In this document: positions 26,651 through 36,097 of the stretch, in pieces | How positions within the stretch are numbered: position 1 is the first letter of the stretch | Layout of the letters: each line of letters opens with the position of its first letter | Assembly (NCBI RefSeq): GCF_030410375.1 | Contig: NZ_JAUHHE010000002.1 | Coordinates: 226,618-290,617 of the forward strand | Direction: 5' to 3' | From: Zwartia vadi | GTDB taxonomy: Bacteria; Pseudomonadota; Gammaproteobacteria; Burkholderiales; Burkholderiaceae_B | DNA length: 64,000 nt | Translations under genes and position numbers: made by a program | Notes under the pieces: generated by a model | Told to the model about the DNA's origin: nothing | What the model saw: only the letters and a program-made list of their open reading frames with translations | The model's database searches: none

Positions 26651-28261
26651 TTATTTTTTACAATTGCTGGGACCTAGAGCATCCTGAGCGGCGCGGTCGA
26701 TCCCCACTTTTAATTCGGAGAGGTTGGATACAGTGAAGACCTTTCCGCCCGTCGCTTGTGCAACGCACGCGGCAGCGCCTGAGCCACCGATGTCCACGAC
26801 ATTGATTTTCAGATGCGGCTTTTGACGCGCTAAATTTCTGGCAACCATGCAGGGATCACCACCACAGGACTCTCCTCCATCTGACACTATCAAAATGGTG
26901 CTTTCTTTGTTCACACCATCCACCAACTGCCCTGCTTCTAATATCCCGTCAGCCAAAGGGGTCCCCTGGCGAGGGCTCAAGCCACGCAAACGATTGATCA
27001 TCTGACCTCGCTGGGACGGCGCGTAACGCCCCAAATTACGCGATGCCGGACACTCGTCAACAACGACTAAACCCGTGCTGACATCCGAGGGGAGTCGTTG
27101 AAGAACGTTCACTGTGGCTTGCTGGGCAGTGACCATACGAGTCGGTTGACTTAATAAACGCTCAAGTCTCATGCGATCTTGGGAACTGAGGAATTGCATC
27201 CCAAGGGGTCCGCGATTCAGAATGGAAAACGCCCACATCTCTTCTTCGCGCGTCGCATTAACATTCACCATCATTGAACCGGACGCATCAAATACAACCA
27301 CCATTTCAGGGGCGAGTTGAGCTGGCCGATCCTCCGGGCATAAATTTTTGGCCGTTGTAATTGTTGCAGGTGGCTTCACCACAGGTTTTGGTTTTGGTGG
27401 TGGAGGTGGCGACACGGGTTTAGGAGGTTCAACCTTAGGCGGCTGCGGCGCTGGCTCAGGAACAGGCTCAGCTACTGGTTCAGCAACTGGCTCAGGATCA
27501 ACAAATGGCGGATCTGCTGGTTTAGGTTCTGGTTCTGGCTCAGGGGGCACTTCAGCGACAGGCGAAGGAAGCGCAGCAATGGGCTCCTGTTGTTCAGGCG
27601 TAAACGGCGCCGGAATTTCAGATCTGGAAGGCTCTGATGCCGATGGATCTTGAGCAGGTTGCGTGCTGATTAACGCATGGAGTGGATCCACTGCATGCAG
27701 GGGTGAACGCGGGCACCAAATCCACCACACCAGTACCAGCAACAATAACAGTAAGGCTAATACCAACAACAGCCATCCGCGACGTAGAGTCAATACAGAT
27801 GAAGAAGGAGAAATAACAACTGGTGGAACAAGTTTCTTTCGTGATTCTTGTGAGGGGATTGCCTGATCCCAAAAAAGTAGGACAGGTTGTCCGCCAACTG
27901 AATAGATCGCCTCTATAGGTGGATCTGCACTTGCATCGCGCAAGATTTTTAAAATTGCAGGATCATGCTCAGGATTTAAAGAATATTGATCCGCAAAATG
28001 TTGAATGGCTTTAAGGCGTTCAAAAAGCTTGCTTTTAAAATCATGTGTGGCTGGATCCGGCAAGTCTTGAAAAGCTGTCGGCTGACCCGCAAACGAAGTC
28101 TGCCACTGCACAAGACCTGCCGGCATGACTTGTGGTCTGGCATACAGCGCACTCACCGTTGGCGGAACATTGTTGCCAAGTGCACCCAATAAAGAATCGT
28201 ACAGCGCCTCTAAATCCTTTACGGATTCAACAGGTAACTGACGCTGCGCGATTCTATTCAT
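26651..28261 (-). CDS. SrfA-like bitopic membrane protein with periplasmic VWA domain
   Basis: 536 residues; last gene of the srf locus. The N-terminal 155 residues are cytoplasmic and include IYSVGGQPVLLFW, close to IYLVNGEPVIAFWG at the same place in SrfA. One transmembrane helix (about 162-183) follows two arginines, so the N-terminus is inside. Then comes a Pro/Glu-rich linker (about 200-300) and a VWA domain (about 318-530) with the metal-site motif DASGS at 325-329, GTPLADG near 433 and VSDGGESCGGDPC near 459, which holds extra cysteines for disulfides. It probably binds a metal-dependent partner in the periplasm. It begins four bases after the preceding lipoprotein gene. Confidence 0.82.
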   Translation of the reverse strand: MNRIAQRQLPVESVKDLEALYDSLLGALGNNVPPTVSALYARPQVMPAGLVQWQTSFAGQPTAFQDLPDPATHDFKSKLFERLKAIQHFADQYSLNPEHDPAILKILRDASADPPIEAIYSVGGQPVLLFWDQAIPSQESRKKLVPPVVISPSSSVLTLRRGWLLLVLALLLLLLVLVWWIWCPRSPLHAVDPLHALISTQPAQDPSASEPSRSEIPAPFTPEQQEPIAALPSPVAEVPPEPEPEPKPADPPFVDPEPVAEPVAEPVPEPAPQPPKVEPPKPVSPPPPPKPKPVVKPPATITTAKNLCPEDRPAQLAPEMVVVFDASGSMMVNVNATREEEMWAFSILNRGPLGMQFLSSQDRMRLERLLSQPTRMVTAQQATVNVLQRLPSDVSTGLVVVDECPASRNLGRYAPSQRGQMINRLRGLSPRQGTPLADGILEAGQLVDGVNKESTILIVSDGGESCGGDPCMVARNLARQKPHLKINVVDIGGSGAAACVAQATGGKVFTVSNLSELKVGIDRAAQDALGPSNCKK

Positions 28262-28265
28262 ACGA

Positions 28266-28784
28266 TTACTTGTACAAATCAGCTTCTATTTTACGCAACT
28301 TAGCAACTTCATTTTCGACTGCTTGAATTTTTGCACTCAGCTCTTGTGCATTTGCAGACCCTGTCGTGATGGGAGTTTTTTGCAAGGCATCCAAGCGCGC
28401 GCGCGCCTGATTCACCTGATCTGTGAGTGCTTGATTGCTTGGATTGCTATTTTGAACTTGTCGAAGATAGGCTGCTACGCTGCGATTAATGTTCGTGATG
28501 TCCGCGCGGCGCTTTGTAATATCAGCACTCACAAGTGTATTTTTCTTTTCCATATCAGTCATGGCTTGTCGCAGCAGCGCATTTGTTTGCCTTTCAGCGG
28601 CCAACTGAGACTCTTTATCCTTGGCTCGCGCTTCATAAGAGCCTGAAAAATCACAATTCATTTTTGTGAGTAGTCCAGCATCACGCATGGCACGAGGATC
28701 ACAGCCTGCTTTGTCCATCGTGCAAGCCGCCAATAATCCAGAAAACCCAATTACAAGGGGTAACTTTAAATATTGTTTCATCAT
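28266..28784 (-). CDS. Coiled-coil lipoprotein of the srf locus
   Basis: 172 residues. The signal peptide ends in lipobox LAAC (Cys21), so it is a lipoprotein. After it, a short cysteine-containing motif (CDPRAMRDAGLLTKMNCDFSG, split as CDPRAMRDAG and KMNCDFSG) precedes heptad-like helical segments rich in Ala, Gln, Asn and Lys to the end. I recognise no enzymatic domain. It lies 59 bases after the TagQ-like gene, the largest gap in the locus, and just before the VWA gene. A structural or partner-holding role at the membrane is inferred only from its form. Confidence 0.72.
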   Translation of the reverse strand: MMKQYLKLPLVIGFSGLLAACTMDKAGCDPRAMRDAGLLTKMNCDFSGSYEARAKDKESQLAAERQTNALLRQAMTDMEKKNTLVSADITKRRADITNINRSVAAYLRQVQNSNPSNQALTDQVNQARARLDALQKTPITTGSANAQELSAKIQAVENEVAKLRKIEADLYK

Positions 28785-28843
28785 GTCACCATTATTTAAA
28801 AAATAGCTCGTTTCAACATGCCAAGCAGGTCGAATGCATCCAT

Positions 28844-29557
28844 TTAGCCTGCAACTTTGATGGAAGACGACAGAGCCAGAGCTGTATCAATATTGCGTTG
28901 CATCAAGTCGCGGTCGCGAACGAGTACATCGAGCTTTTGCTGAAGAGGTCGAACATCGGCACCCACTGCCCGTTCCTTTTCAATGATGTCCTGAAAACCA
29001 TCGATACGTGCATTGATATTAGCGAGCTCTTTTTCCAAGTAAGCTTTGTTCGCTCTGATTCGATTGAGTTCAGTTTGAGCCTTTTTCTGATCAATCTGCT
29101 TGGTTGCAATTTGTTGTTGAAGTTGTTGTAAGGTTTTTTGATTTTCACGCAGGACGACATTCACTTCTTGAATGCGTTGTCTGAGATTGTCGTTATCTTT
29201 TTGAACATCTTCTATAAAAGACTGTATGCGCTGCTCATTGTTTGAGTATTTGGCTCGACGCTGATCCAGCACATAGGCACCACCTGCTCCGATGCCACAA
29301 CCTGCTACAGCTGCAATAGCCATGCATGCCGCTTTATTGCTGGAATTTGTCAGCGCACAGGCTAGTACTCCAGTTAACGCGCCCGCAGCGCATGCTTGTG
29401 CACCCGCTTTTGTAAAGAACTTTGCTGAATCTCCTTGAGTCAGTCGAGGATCCACATCGCCATCCCCTCCCCCTGTCGTTTGGCAGCCTGCCAGAAAAAA
29501 TAAACTGACAAGAGCGATAAAGGCCATTCGGAATTTTAATGTTGCTTGCGACATCAT
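28844..29557 (-). CDS. TagQ-like lipoprotein with glycine-zipper segment and coiled coil
   Basis: 237 residues with lipobox LAGC (Cys25). The mature part starts with Gly/Asp-rich QTTGGGDGDVDPRLTQGD. A small-residue segment with three cysteines follows (about 50-95, including AACMAIAAVAGCGIGAGGAYVL, shown as start and end only), and then a long coiled coil (about 100-215). Its place next to a SUMF1 protein and an FtsX/ATPase pair recalls TagQ, the outer-membrane lipoprotein of the TagQRST system. I have not confirmed this by alignment. The gene starts 10 bases after the SUMF1 gene stop. Confidence 0.72.
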   Translation of the reverse strand: MMSQATLKFRMAFIALVSLFFLAGCQTTGGGDGDVDPRLTQGDSAKFFTKAGAQACAAGALTGVLACALTNSSNKAACMAIAAVAGCGIGAGGAYVLDQRRAKYSNNEQRIQSFIEDVQKDNDNLRQRIQEVNVVLRENQKTLQQLQQQIATKQIDQKKAQTELNRIRANKAYLEKELANINARIDGFQDIIEKERAVGADVRPLQQKLDVLVRDRDLMQRNIDTALALSSSIKVAG

Positions 29558-29567
29558 TGTTTTCTCC

Positions 29568-31157
29568 TTAATTGACTGGAACTGCTTTACAACTGGCTAG
29601 CCATTCGGCTTGAGTAATTTTTCTATCTGTTAAGTACTTGCCCAGATGCGCCCAGTATGTATCAATATACGAGCCGAGGTTGCTGCTTTTACGGGCAAGC
29701 AATTGTTGTCGTTTAACGACGACTTCAGGGGAGATCATTTCTTTCGTATAAATTGCTCCCGCTTCTACGATGCTGTCTGAGTAAAGACTCATCGCAAGTT
29801 CCTGAGCGGCTAAACGACCGTCAACATTACGTTTGGTTAAATTGCAACGTGTTTGATCTTCTTTAGACATGGCTGAATGATTAGTACAGCTTTCGTCATA
29901 ATTACGTTTGATTGCATCGTAAAAACGCCCTTCGCGATTGAGTAACACGCACATGAAGGCACCTTGTTGAAGCGCGGATCGAATTGCGATTGAACGCTGC
30001 TCATCTCGAGTTTGATTACTGCTTCGCAACTCTGTGCGCAGATTCTCTAGCTCTTTTTTAAGCTTGTCGTCCTTGAGTTCGGACATCAAGTTACCGAGAC
30101 GTTCAACTGTGCTCGGACTATTCGGATTGGACAATGAACCCGTTGCATTGGCAGTGGCAGTATTGTCGCGCACACCAAGCTCTGCCCAGTCTCTTTCAAT
30201 TTCTTTGCTTCGATTCGTTGAGGTCAGTGATGGCGCAACCATAACCAATCTAAAGCCAGCTGTTCGTTGTTTATTAGGTTCGGCATCGCGATAGTAGGTT
30301 TGCTCTTGACGCCAAGAGGTACGCACATCGCTTTCTGGCGTCATAAAGTTGGCACCGCGGACAATAAAGCCACCTGCCTGGCCATGAAAACGATCCAGCT
30401 TATTCAAACGAAATGATTCAAACATCATTTCGTCTGCATTCCCTAACATGTCATGTAGACCAAGTGGGTTGGGCTTGAGCAATCCAGCGAGCTGCAATTT
30501 TCCATTTGCAGACTGGGACCCCGCAAACCAGACGTATTTATTCATACCATCGGGCATGGGAAATGTGGCCTCGCGAAATTCGGTACTCGACACACTGTTG
30601 CCGCCACGTGCAGCGAATTCCCACTCGACCTCAGTTGGGAGTCGCACGAAACCGGCAACACCGTCTTCAGTTGGCAAACTTTTGAGAGCATTTTTTCTTA
30701 ACCAGATATTGAGCTTGTCACTAAACTGCATGGCATCAAACCAACTTAATGAAACCTTCGGTAGCATCAGTTTCATTGATGGGCGGGGACAAGGCTCTTG
30801 CATTACAGCCTGATATTGCAATTCCGTAACTTCGTACTTTGCCATTAAGTAGTAACGACCGGGATTTGGTTTGTCCGTGGTGAAGCTTCCTGCTATGAAA
30901 GCAGGATGCGCTTGCTCAAGATAGCGTAACGCCGCACCTTCAGAGCCTAATGTCACACCAAAATCATCCAGAGGCTTTTTGACAGGAACTAAAACTTTTC
31001 GAAAGGCCATTGACCCTTCACAAGGAAGCGGCAACACCACATCGTCATCGCTTGGTTTTGGATTAAAAAACTTTTGATCCCATGCTTGGGCATTCACGCT
31101 CGAGCACGCCAAGAACATGGCTGATATAACAGTCATTCGATTAAAAAATTTATACAT
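29568..31157 (-). CDS. Periplasmic SUMF1/FGE-fold protein without active-site cysteines (TagR-like)
   Basis: 529 residues. A signal peptide (cleavage near VNAQA) is followed by a SUMF1 (formylglycine-generating enzyme) domain from about 85 to 320: YEVTELQYQAVM, FVRLPTEVEWEFAARGG, NPLGLHDMLGNADEMMFE and RTAGFRLVMV are all typical. The place of the catalytic cysteine pair near the end of the fold reads GANFMTPESDVRTSW, with no cysteine, so a binding rather than catalytic role is expected, as in TagR. A C-terminal helical half (about 340-529) is extra. ATG at 31157 overlaps the permease stop by eight bases; the 17 residues upstream are not needed. Confidence 0.84.
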   Translation of the reverse strand: MYKFFNRMTVISAMFLACSSVNAQAWDQKFFNPKPSDDDVVLPLPCEGSMAFRKVLVPVKKPLDDFGVTLGSEGAALRYLEQAHPAFIAGSFTTDKPNPGRYYLMAKYEVTELQYQAVMQEPCPRPSMKLMLPKVSLSWFDAMQFSDKLNIWLRKNALKSLPTEDGVAGFVRLPTEVEWEFAARGGNSVSSTEFREATFPMPDGMNKYVWFAGSQSANGKLQLAGLLKPNPLGLHDMLGNADEMMFESFRLNKLDRFHGQAGGFIVRGANFMTPESDVRTSWRQEQTYYRDAEPNKQRTAGFRLVMVAPSLTSTNRSKEIERDWAELGVRDNTATANATGSLSNPNSPSTVERLGNLMSELKDDKLKKELENLRTELRSSNQTRDEQRSIAIRSALQQGAFMCVLLNREGRFYDAIKRNYDESCTNHSAMSKEDQTRCNLTKRNVDGRLAAQELAMSLYSDSIVEAGAIYTKEMISPEVVVKRQQLLARKSSNLGSYIDTYWAHLGKYLTDRKITQAEWLASCKAVPVN

Positions 31158-32391
31158 CACGTAGACTCTCCGCTGGCTCGATTTTGGTCGCAAAACTTCC
31201 CCCTGCACCAGACACGATAATCGCGACCACTAGCGCAGCACCCAGTGCAACCAAAAAATGAATAGGCTCAAGAAGACAGACAAATTGTCCAGCAGGCATA
31301 TAGGCGCCTAATAATTGATTAAACAAATAACTGCCGAATACATACAAAATACAACCGGTTGCAAAGCCTGCAAGGGTAAGCACGCAGGCTTGCGCGACAA
31401 CATAGAGTTGCATCGCCCGCCTTCCATATCCCATCAAACGAAGTAACGCTAAATCCTTGCGCTTTCGATCGATGTTGGCCATTAATGCGCCAATCAATGA
31501 CGCAGCGCATCCAAGTAAAGCAATCCAGGCGATAACGGCAAAAATAAGTCCAAGGACCTTATCAATAGACTGAACTGACTTGATTTCAGCAAGGCGACTG
31601 GAGGTTTCTATGCCCTCACTTTGTAAAAGTGTGGAAAGAGGTTCGACACTTTCAAGTCGTTCGGCATAAATACGTGCTCTTGCAAAATAATTTCGCGTTT
31701 GACGCGTATCCCCTGTGTCAACCCCACTCCCCTCAACCTTGAATCCGTCCCTAAAGTCCTCGATATCGACAAGCAGAGGGAGCGTGAGAAAGGCGGCAGG
31801 ACGATTGAAAGCTGTTGCTGGTAAAACACTCAGCACGCGCAAGGGGATTTGCGCTCTTTCAGAACGATTATCAAAGACGCGCGCGACCCGTAGACGAATC
31901 GTATCGCCCTCGCCCACCCCCAGTTTTGAGGCCGCTGATGCCGTTAGTACGACTTCATCATTTTTGACAGGGATCTGTATGTTTTTAAGTACTGGATCAC
32001 CTTGGGCAGTAGGTATCAACTCAGCATTTTCGACAAATCGTCTGCCATCCACAAAAAGATCACCAATCGTATTGAGCGAGCGTGTCATGGGCTGCACAAA
32101 GCCAACCCCAGGAGTTTGACTCAGTCGCGCAAACCATTGATCGTCAAGCTTTGCGCTTGCCAGCATCCGGATTTCCAGATTTCTTGGGTCTGATAACAAT
32201 TCGGTACGCATTTGACTGACGATGCCAAATTTCAAACCAAATAAAAGCAACAAAGGCGCGACAACAGCCACAATCGAGGCGATGATGAAAAATGACACTT
32301 TTCGGTCATGCAACAAATCGCCAATACTTAACTTAAGCAGCAATCTGAGAGGCGGCTTTGGCAGTCGGAGGAATGGGTCGTTACATCGCAT
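31150..32391 (-). CDS. ABC transporter permease, FtsX/MacB type (TagS-like)
   Basis: 413 residues with the FtsX/MacB plan: one N-terminal helix (about 33-55), a periplasmic domain of some 220 residues, and three helices near the C-terminus (about 275-300, 325-350, 370-395). The intracellular loop RKRKDLALLRLMGYGRRAM between the second and third helices is the coupling region usual for this class. Such transporters rarely move small solutes; they transmit force to periplasmic partners. ATG at 32391 overlaps the ATPase gene by 11 bases; a longer frame from 32451 is unlikely. It is paired with the ATPase and the SUMF1 protein as TagS is with TagT and TagR. Confidence 0.85.
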   Translation of the reverse strand: MRCNDPFLRLPKPPLRLLLKLSIGDLLHDRKVSFFIIASIVAVVAPLLLLFGLKFGIVSQMRTELLSDPRNLEIRMLASAKLDDQWFARLSQTPGVGFVQPMTRSLNTIGDLFVDGRRFVENAELIPTAQGDPVLKNIQIPVKNDEVVLTASAASKLGVGEGDTIRLRVARVFDNRSERAQIPLRVLSVLPATAFNRPAAFLTLPLLVDIEDFRDGFKVEGSGVDTGDTRQTRNYFARARIYAERLESVEPLSTLLQSEGIETSSRLAEIKSVQSIDKVLGLIFAVIAWIALLGCAASLIGALMANIDRKRKDLALLRLMGYGRRAMQLYVVAQACVLTLAGFATGCILYVFGSYLFNQLLGAYMPAGQFVCLLEPIHFLVALGAALVVAIIVSGAGGSFATKIEPAESLRDV

Positions 32392-33094
32392 CAAAAATTG
32401 TCCGACGCTGATGGCTGATCGTGCCAACAATGGATCTGATGCCAACTTCATCTACTAATGACCACTCATGGGTCACAATGAGTGCAGTGACATTCAATGC
32501 ACGGGCAAACTCGACAATCAAGGCAAACAATTCTTTGGCAAGAATTGGATCCAGGGCTGCAGTGGGCTCATCCGCCAATAAAAGCTTAGGTCGGTGCGCG
32601 ATGGCTCGCACAAAGGAAACACGTTGTCTTTCGCCGATCGAGAGTTGCGCAGGTGACTGCTTCAGCAAGGGGACGAGTTTCAAACGATCGATGATTTCGT
32701 CGAGTAATGAATCCGAGCCCTTTAAACCCACTAACTGGCGGGCCAAATAAATATTGTCATGGACGTTTAGGTAAGGCAAAAGCCCCCCACTCTGTGGGAC
32801 AAATCCGAGATAATTTTGACGAATGCACGCCCAGCGACGTTCACGCTCACGCAAACTAATCCCCATATCGTGTGCAATGTCAAAATCAACAAGCTGATAG
32901 CGTTCAGCCGATTCAGGCTCCAGAAGTAAACCGATCGCCTCAAGCAAGGTACTTTTTCCACAACCACTTGGACCCACAATCGCGGTCACGTCGCCTGCGT
33001 TGAGCATTAAGGAAGTGAGCACCACCTCATAGGTTTGCCCCGCCAAGCCGCGGGAAACCTTTAGATTCTGTATATCGAGAATCGATTCATTCAC
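32381..33094 (-). CDS. ABC transporter ATP-binding protein (LolD/MacB class, TagT-like)
   Basis: 237-residue ATPase for the FtsX-type permease. Motifs in order: Walker A GPSGCGKST (near 39-47), Q-loop LGFVPQSGG, signature LSIGERQR (near 153), Walker B LLLADEPTAALD (near 172) and switch His in VTHEW (near 204). It is a cytoplasmic subunit on the inner membrane. It begins five bases after the PpkA-like VWA gene. The paralogue class (LolD, FtsE, MacB, TagT) cannot be resolved by motif reading alone; the neighbours suggest TagT. Confidence 0.9.
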   Translation of the reverse strand: MNESILDIQNLKVSRGLAGQTYEVVLTSLMLNAGDVTAIVGPSGCGKSTLLEAIGLLLEPESAERYQLVDFDIAHDMGISLRERERRWACIRQNYLGFVPQSGGLLPYLNVHDNIYLARQLVGLKGSDSLLDEIIDRLKLVPLLKQSPAQLSIGERQRVSFVRAIAHRPKLLLADEPTAALDPILAKELFALIVEFARALNVTALIVTHEWSLVDEVGIRSIVGTISHQRRTIFDAM

Positions 33095-33099
33095 AGTAA

Positions 33100-35088
33100 T
33101 TAGGGTAACGATTCAAGTGGAACTGGGTAAACCGATTCACTGGGGTCGCTGCCTTTGGCAAGCGATACCCATGCGCTTGTATCCTCATTGAAGCTTTGAT
33201 ACTGCCTGAGTTTTGTATTGAGGCGAATAATGAATTGAGTTTGGGCTGCAACAGACATTGATTTCCAAGCTTCTTCATCTAGACCCAATACATCACTTTT
33301 GTAGGGTAAGCCTTCTAGATACTCTCCAAGAACCAGCTTGCTAAGATTTTCCGATCGTCCTTGACGAAGTTGATTTGGATCACGCCCCATTGTCGCGGCA
33401 ACGGAACGCAGACGCTCAAACATAGCTGTTGGGGAAACAAGCGATGAATTGGCGGCCTCAACAATCTCTTTAACTGCCGTGCTCATGTCGCTGAGTTGTC
33501 CCTTTGTTAATAAAACGCGCACCTCAGTCGTCGGAATATTTTGTTTAACAAGATCCCGGTCGCTTATCCATGCTTTAAAGAATGGAGGCGCCTGAGTACC
33601 TGTCACGCTGCCAAGATATGCCAATTGCATGGCATGACCAATGAGAGCGGCATCACGTGCAATCGCAGCGGAGGGCGTGGAAGGTGCAGGCGCAGCAGTA
33701 GAGGGTGTGGGAGAAGCATTCAGTGCACTGCCTGCAACAGGCTCGCCTGCAGAGGCTTGTTTGATTTGGTTCACCAGAGAGTCGCCAAGCGTCGCAATCG
33801 TGTCACCAAAAATGTTTACTTGTCCAGCATCAACAGGGTAATAAAGTGGACGATTGGTAATGGAGTTAAAAGCGAGAGTCTCGTATTGACGTTGAGCAGA
33901 CTGATGATTTTTAACGCCAGCGGGAGTTTTTAAATGCAAGACGTAAAGAGCAACGCCTTTTTCCTTGGCGAGTTCACGTACTGCCTGTGCATCCAGTCCG
34001 GTTGTAGAAAGAGGATCGTTCGAATCTAGTGCGCCGGCATCGGTGACCAATACGATATAACGGGCACCAAACTCATTCCAATTAATCTTCTCAAGCGCCT
34101 CTTTGACTCCAGCATAAGGATCTTCGTCAAACTTAGGCGTGGATACCTTGGTCGCTTTGAGCTCTTTGATTTTTTCAAAAAAATCAGCGCCATTTTTAAC
34201 CTTTGTGGGATCGGCGTACATACGCGTGTTGTATTCGATCCCAGGTACAGCGCTCAAGGCAGAACGAAAAGCAATCAGACCAAATTTGACTTTGTCGTCT
34301 AACTTTTCCTTTTCCATGCGCGCGTAAATATTTTTAATCACTGAGCGGGTGCGTTCAATATAAGGATCCATTGAAAGCGTAGAGTCAATGACAAACACTA
34401 CGCCTGCGCTGAAAGCTTTGATCGAGCTCTGTACTACTTTTGGATTCACGGCGGGGTTTGCAAGAGGATCTTGTCGACTGACAGAGGCCACCTCGAGCAA
34501 ACGCACATTAAATCCACTATCACTCATCACCTCCTCTGCTTGCAAGATGGGTAACAAGTAAAAGTTTTTGCGGAAATCGACAAATAGCTCAGGTTCGCGT
34601 GCCACAACGAGTGGATTTCTTCCCGTTTTACTCATGCTGTCGAGAATTGGCGCATAGGCTGCAGCAGGATTTGAAGAATCAAGAATTTTTTCGATTGGTT
34701 CGCGATCTTTAAAAAACAAGGAAAGATTCCGATTGGCGGGATTGGTAAACGCAAGCGACATTTGCATTTTCCACTCCACAGTGCAGGCAGAGTCCAGCCA
34801 GCCAATTTTCTTACCGGTTGTATCCGGGCCGACTTCAACGAACTGTTTTCCGGAATTTTGTTGTCGCTGATAAACATAGTAACGACTGAAAGCTTCTTGG
34901 GAAGCGCCAGTTTGATCACCAGGTTTGGCAAATAACTTGCAAGTCGGAGTTGTTAACACTCTTTGATAAAGAGTGGTTTTACCTTCTTGCAAAAGAGGTT
35001 TGTTGGATTGTCCTTGGCCATGACTTGCAGCAGAAATAAATAGGAAACACACAATCAGTGCGATGCTGAAGGATCGGGATTTATTCAT
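33100..35088 (-). CDS. Exported VWA protein resembling the periplasmic part of PpkA
   Basis: 662 residues with a signal peptide (residues 1-24, cleavage near SHGQ). Residues about 38-112 look like an SH3-type module (RYYVYQRQQ, KIGWLDSAC). A VWA domain follows (about 228-395): metal-site motif VIDSTLSMDPY at 233-243, FDEDPYAGV near 320 and VTDAGALDSNDP near 348. This VWA with its DSTxSMxPYI start recalls the C-terminal region of the T6SS kinase PpkA, but there is no kinase domain here. The C-terminal 200 residues after a Ser/Pro/Ala linker are helical. It starts one base after the preceding stop. Confidence 0.82.
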   Translation of the reverse strand: MNKSRSFSIALIVCFLFISAASHGQGQSNKPLLQEGKTTLYQRVLTTPTCKLFAKPGDQTGASQEAFSRYYVYQRQQNSGKQFVEVGPDTTGKKIGWLDSACTVEWKMQMSLAFTNPANRNLSLFFKDREPIEKILDSSNPAAAYAPILDSMSKTGRNPLVVAREPELFVDFRKNFYLLPILQAEEVMSDSGFNVRLLEVASVSRQDPLANPAVNPKVVQSSIKAFSAGVVFVIDSTLSMDPYIERTRSVIKNIYARMEKEKLDDKVKFGLIAFRSALSAVPGIEYNTRMYADPTKVKNGADFFEKIKELKATKVSTPKFDEDPYAGVKEALEKINWNEFGARYIVLVTDAGALDSNDPLSTTGLDAQAVRELAKEKGVALYVLHLKTPAGVKNHQSAQRQYETLAFNSITNRPLYYPVDAGQVNIFGDTIATLGDSLVNQIKQASAGEPVAGSALNASPTPSTAAPAPSTPSAAIARDAALIGHAMQLAYLGSVTGTQAPPFFKAWISDRDLVKQNIPTTEVRVLLTKGQLSDMSTAVKEIVEAANSSLVSPTAMFERLRSVAATMGRDPNQLRQGRSENLSKLVLGEYLEGLPYKSDVLGLDEEAWKSMSVAAQTQFIIRLNTKLRQYQSFNEDTSAWVSLAKGSDPSESVYPVPLESLP

Positions 35089-35089
35089 A

Positions 35090-36097
35090 CTATTTCCTCA
35101 AGGCGTCGAGACGTGCTTTGGCTTCAGAGTGGTTCGCGTCCTTAGAGAGCACCACTTCATACCAGTAAATGGCAGTTTCTTTGTCTGCTGTTTTGAAACA
35201 ACCTATGGCAAAACTTGCGGGATCGAACTCTTTTGCATAGGCCAAGGCAACCGGAATATCACCAGACTGGCCTTTAAAAGCGTACAGTCTTTGTGCGAGA
35301 TCGCACCTGTTCGCCTTTTTGGCAGCGTCAATCACTGAAAGAACCTGAGTGGAATCCGGGTTGGTTTTTAGACAGCTTTGAATAAATATCAAATCATCTT
35401 TAACTGTTGCCAATGCCTCCGCACTACATGCAGGAGGCTCAGCCGGGGTAGCTGCAACAACTGGGGCGGGATTGGATGACTCAGTCACAGACTCACTTGA
35501 CGGAGTCGCAACCGCCACAGGCTCCTGATTCATTTTCAACCACGCAAACAGTCCGACCCCGGCAACAAGCAAAACCAAGGCAAGAGCAATAAGCAGTAAT
35601 TTATTTGATTTTTTTGTCTCAGGAACGATAACTGGCTCAGGTATGGGAGCGACCTCGACAAGCGCAGGCTCTGGTTCAGGCTTGACGACTGACTGCGAAA
35701 CGTGTGAAACAGGGCTGACACTTTGTCCAGCGGCATGAGATGACAATACGCCCTCGCGGATTCGCATCACACCAATACCATTTTCAGCATCGATTCTAAT
35801 TTGGACCTGATAAGTCATCTGAGGATTTTCAACCAGAGGATCCACAACGACAGGATCAAGAGCCAACACAACAGTATCGGCAACGACTTCCTCAGAAAGA
35901 CTCACTTGATGCCAGGTTTGAGACGCCGTCCACTGACGTCCATCACCAAGAAACCGTTGGTCCTGATTGCGTTGGATACAGACTTCGGCGCGGGCACCGA
36001 TTTGAATATTTTCTGTTTCCCAGCCAGTCAAAACAAGGACTGCATAGCCTGGGCGACCGCTCGCACTTGGTCTGAGTTCTGGTCGAGTTTTTTTCAT
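35090..36097 (-). CDS. Bitopic membrane protein with TPR-like C-terminus (srf locus)
   Basis: 335 residues. The N-terminal 125 residues look like a beta-rich cytoplasmic domain (GYAVLVLTGWETENIQIGAR at the start). A Pro/Glu linker, two lysines and one transmembrane helix (about 170-190) follow. After a Ser/Pro/Ala-rich linker the C-terminal part (about 240-335) is helical with TPR/Sel1 character (QRLYAFKGQSGDIPVALAYA, AIYWYEVVLSKDANHSEAKA) and three cysteines. It overlaps the srfC stop as ATGA. The layout (cytoplasmic domain, helix, linker, periplasmic domain) is the same as in SrfA and the last gene of the locus. No known family was recognised. Confidence 0.78.
   Translation of the reverse strand: MKKTRPELRPSASGRPGYAVLVLTGWETENIQIGARAEVCIQRNQDQRFLGDGRQWTASQTWHQVSLSEEVVADTVVLALDPVVVDPLVENPQMTYQVQIRIDAENGIGVMRIREGVLSSHAAGQSVSPVSHVSQSVVKPEPEPALVEVAPIPEPVIVPETKKSNKLLLIALALVLLVAGVGLFAWLKMNQEPVAVATPSSESVTESSNPAPVVAATPAEPPACSAEALATVKDDLIFIQSCLKTNPDSTQVLSVIDAAKKANRCDLAQRLYAFKGQSGDIPVALAYAKEFDPASFAIGCFKTADKETAIYWYEVVLSKDANHSEAKARLDALRK

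Noticed and set aside
27348..27653. Gly/Ser-rich frame on the plus strand
   Set aside because: It mirrors the Pro-rich linker of the SrfA-like VWA protein and has no ribosome site or family features.
29568..31157. Active formylglycine-generating enzyme
   Set aside because: The active-site cysteines are missing and no sulfatase gene is near.
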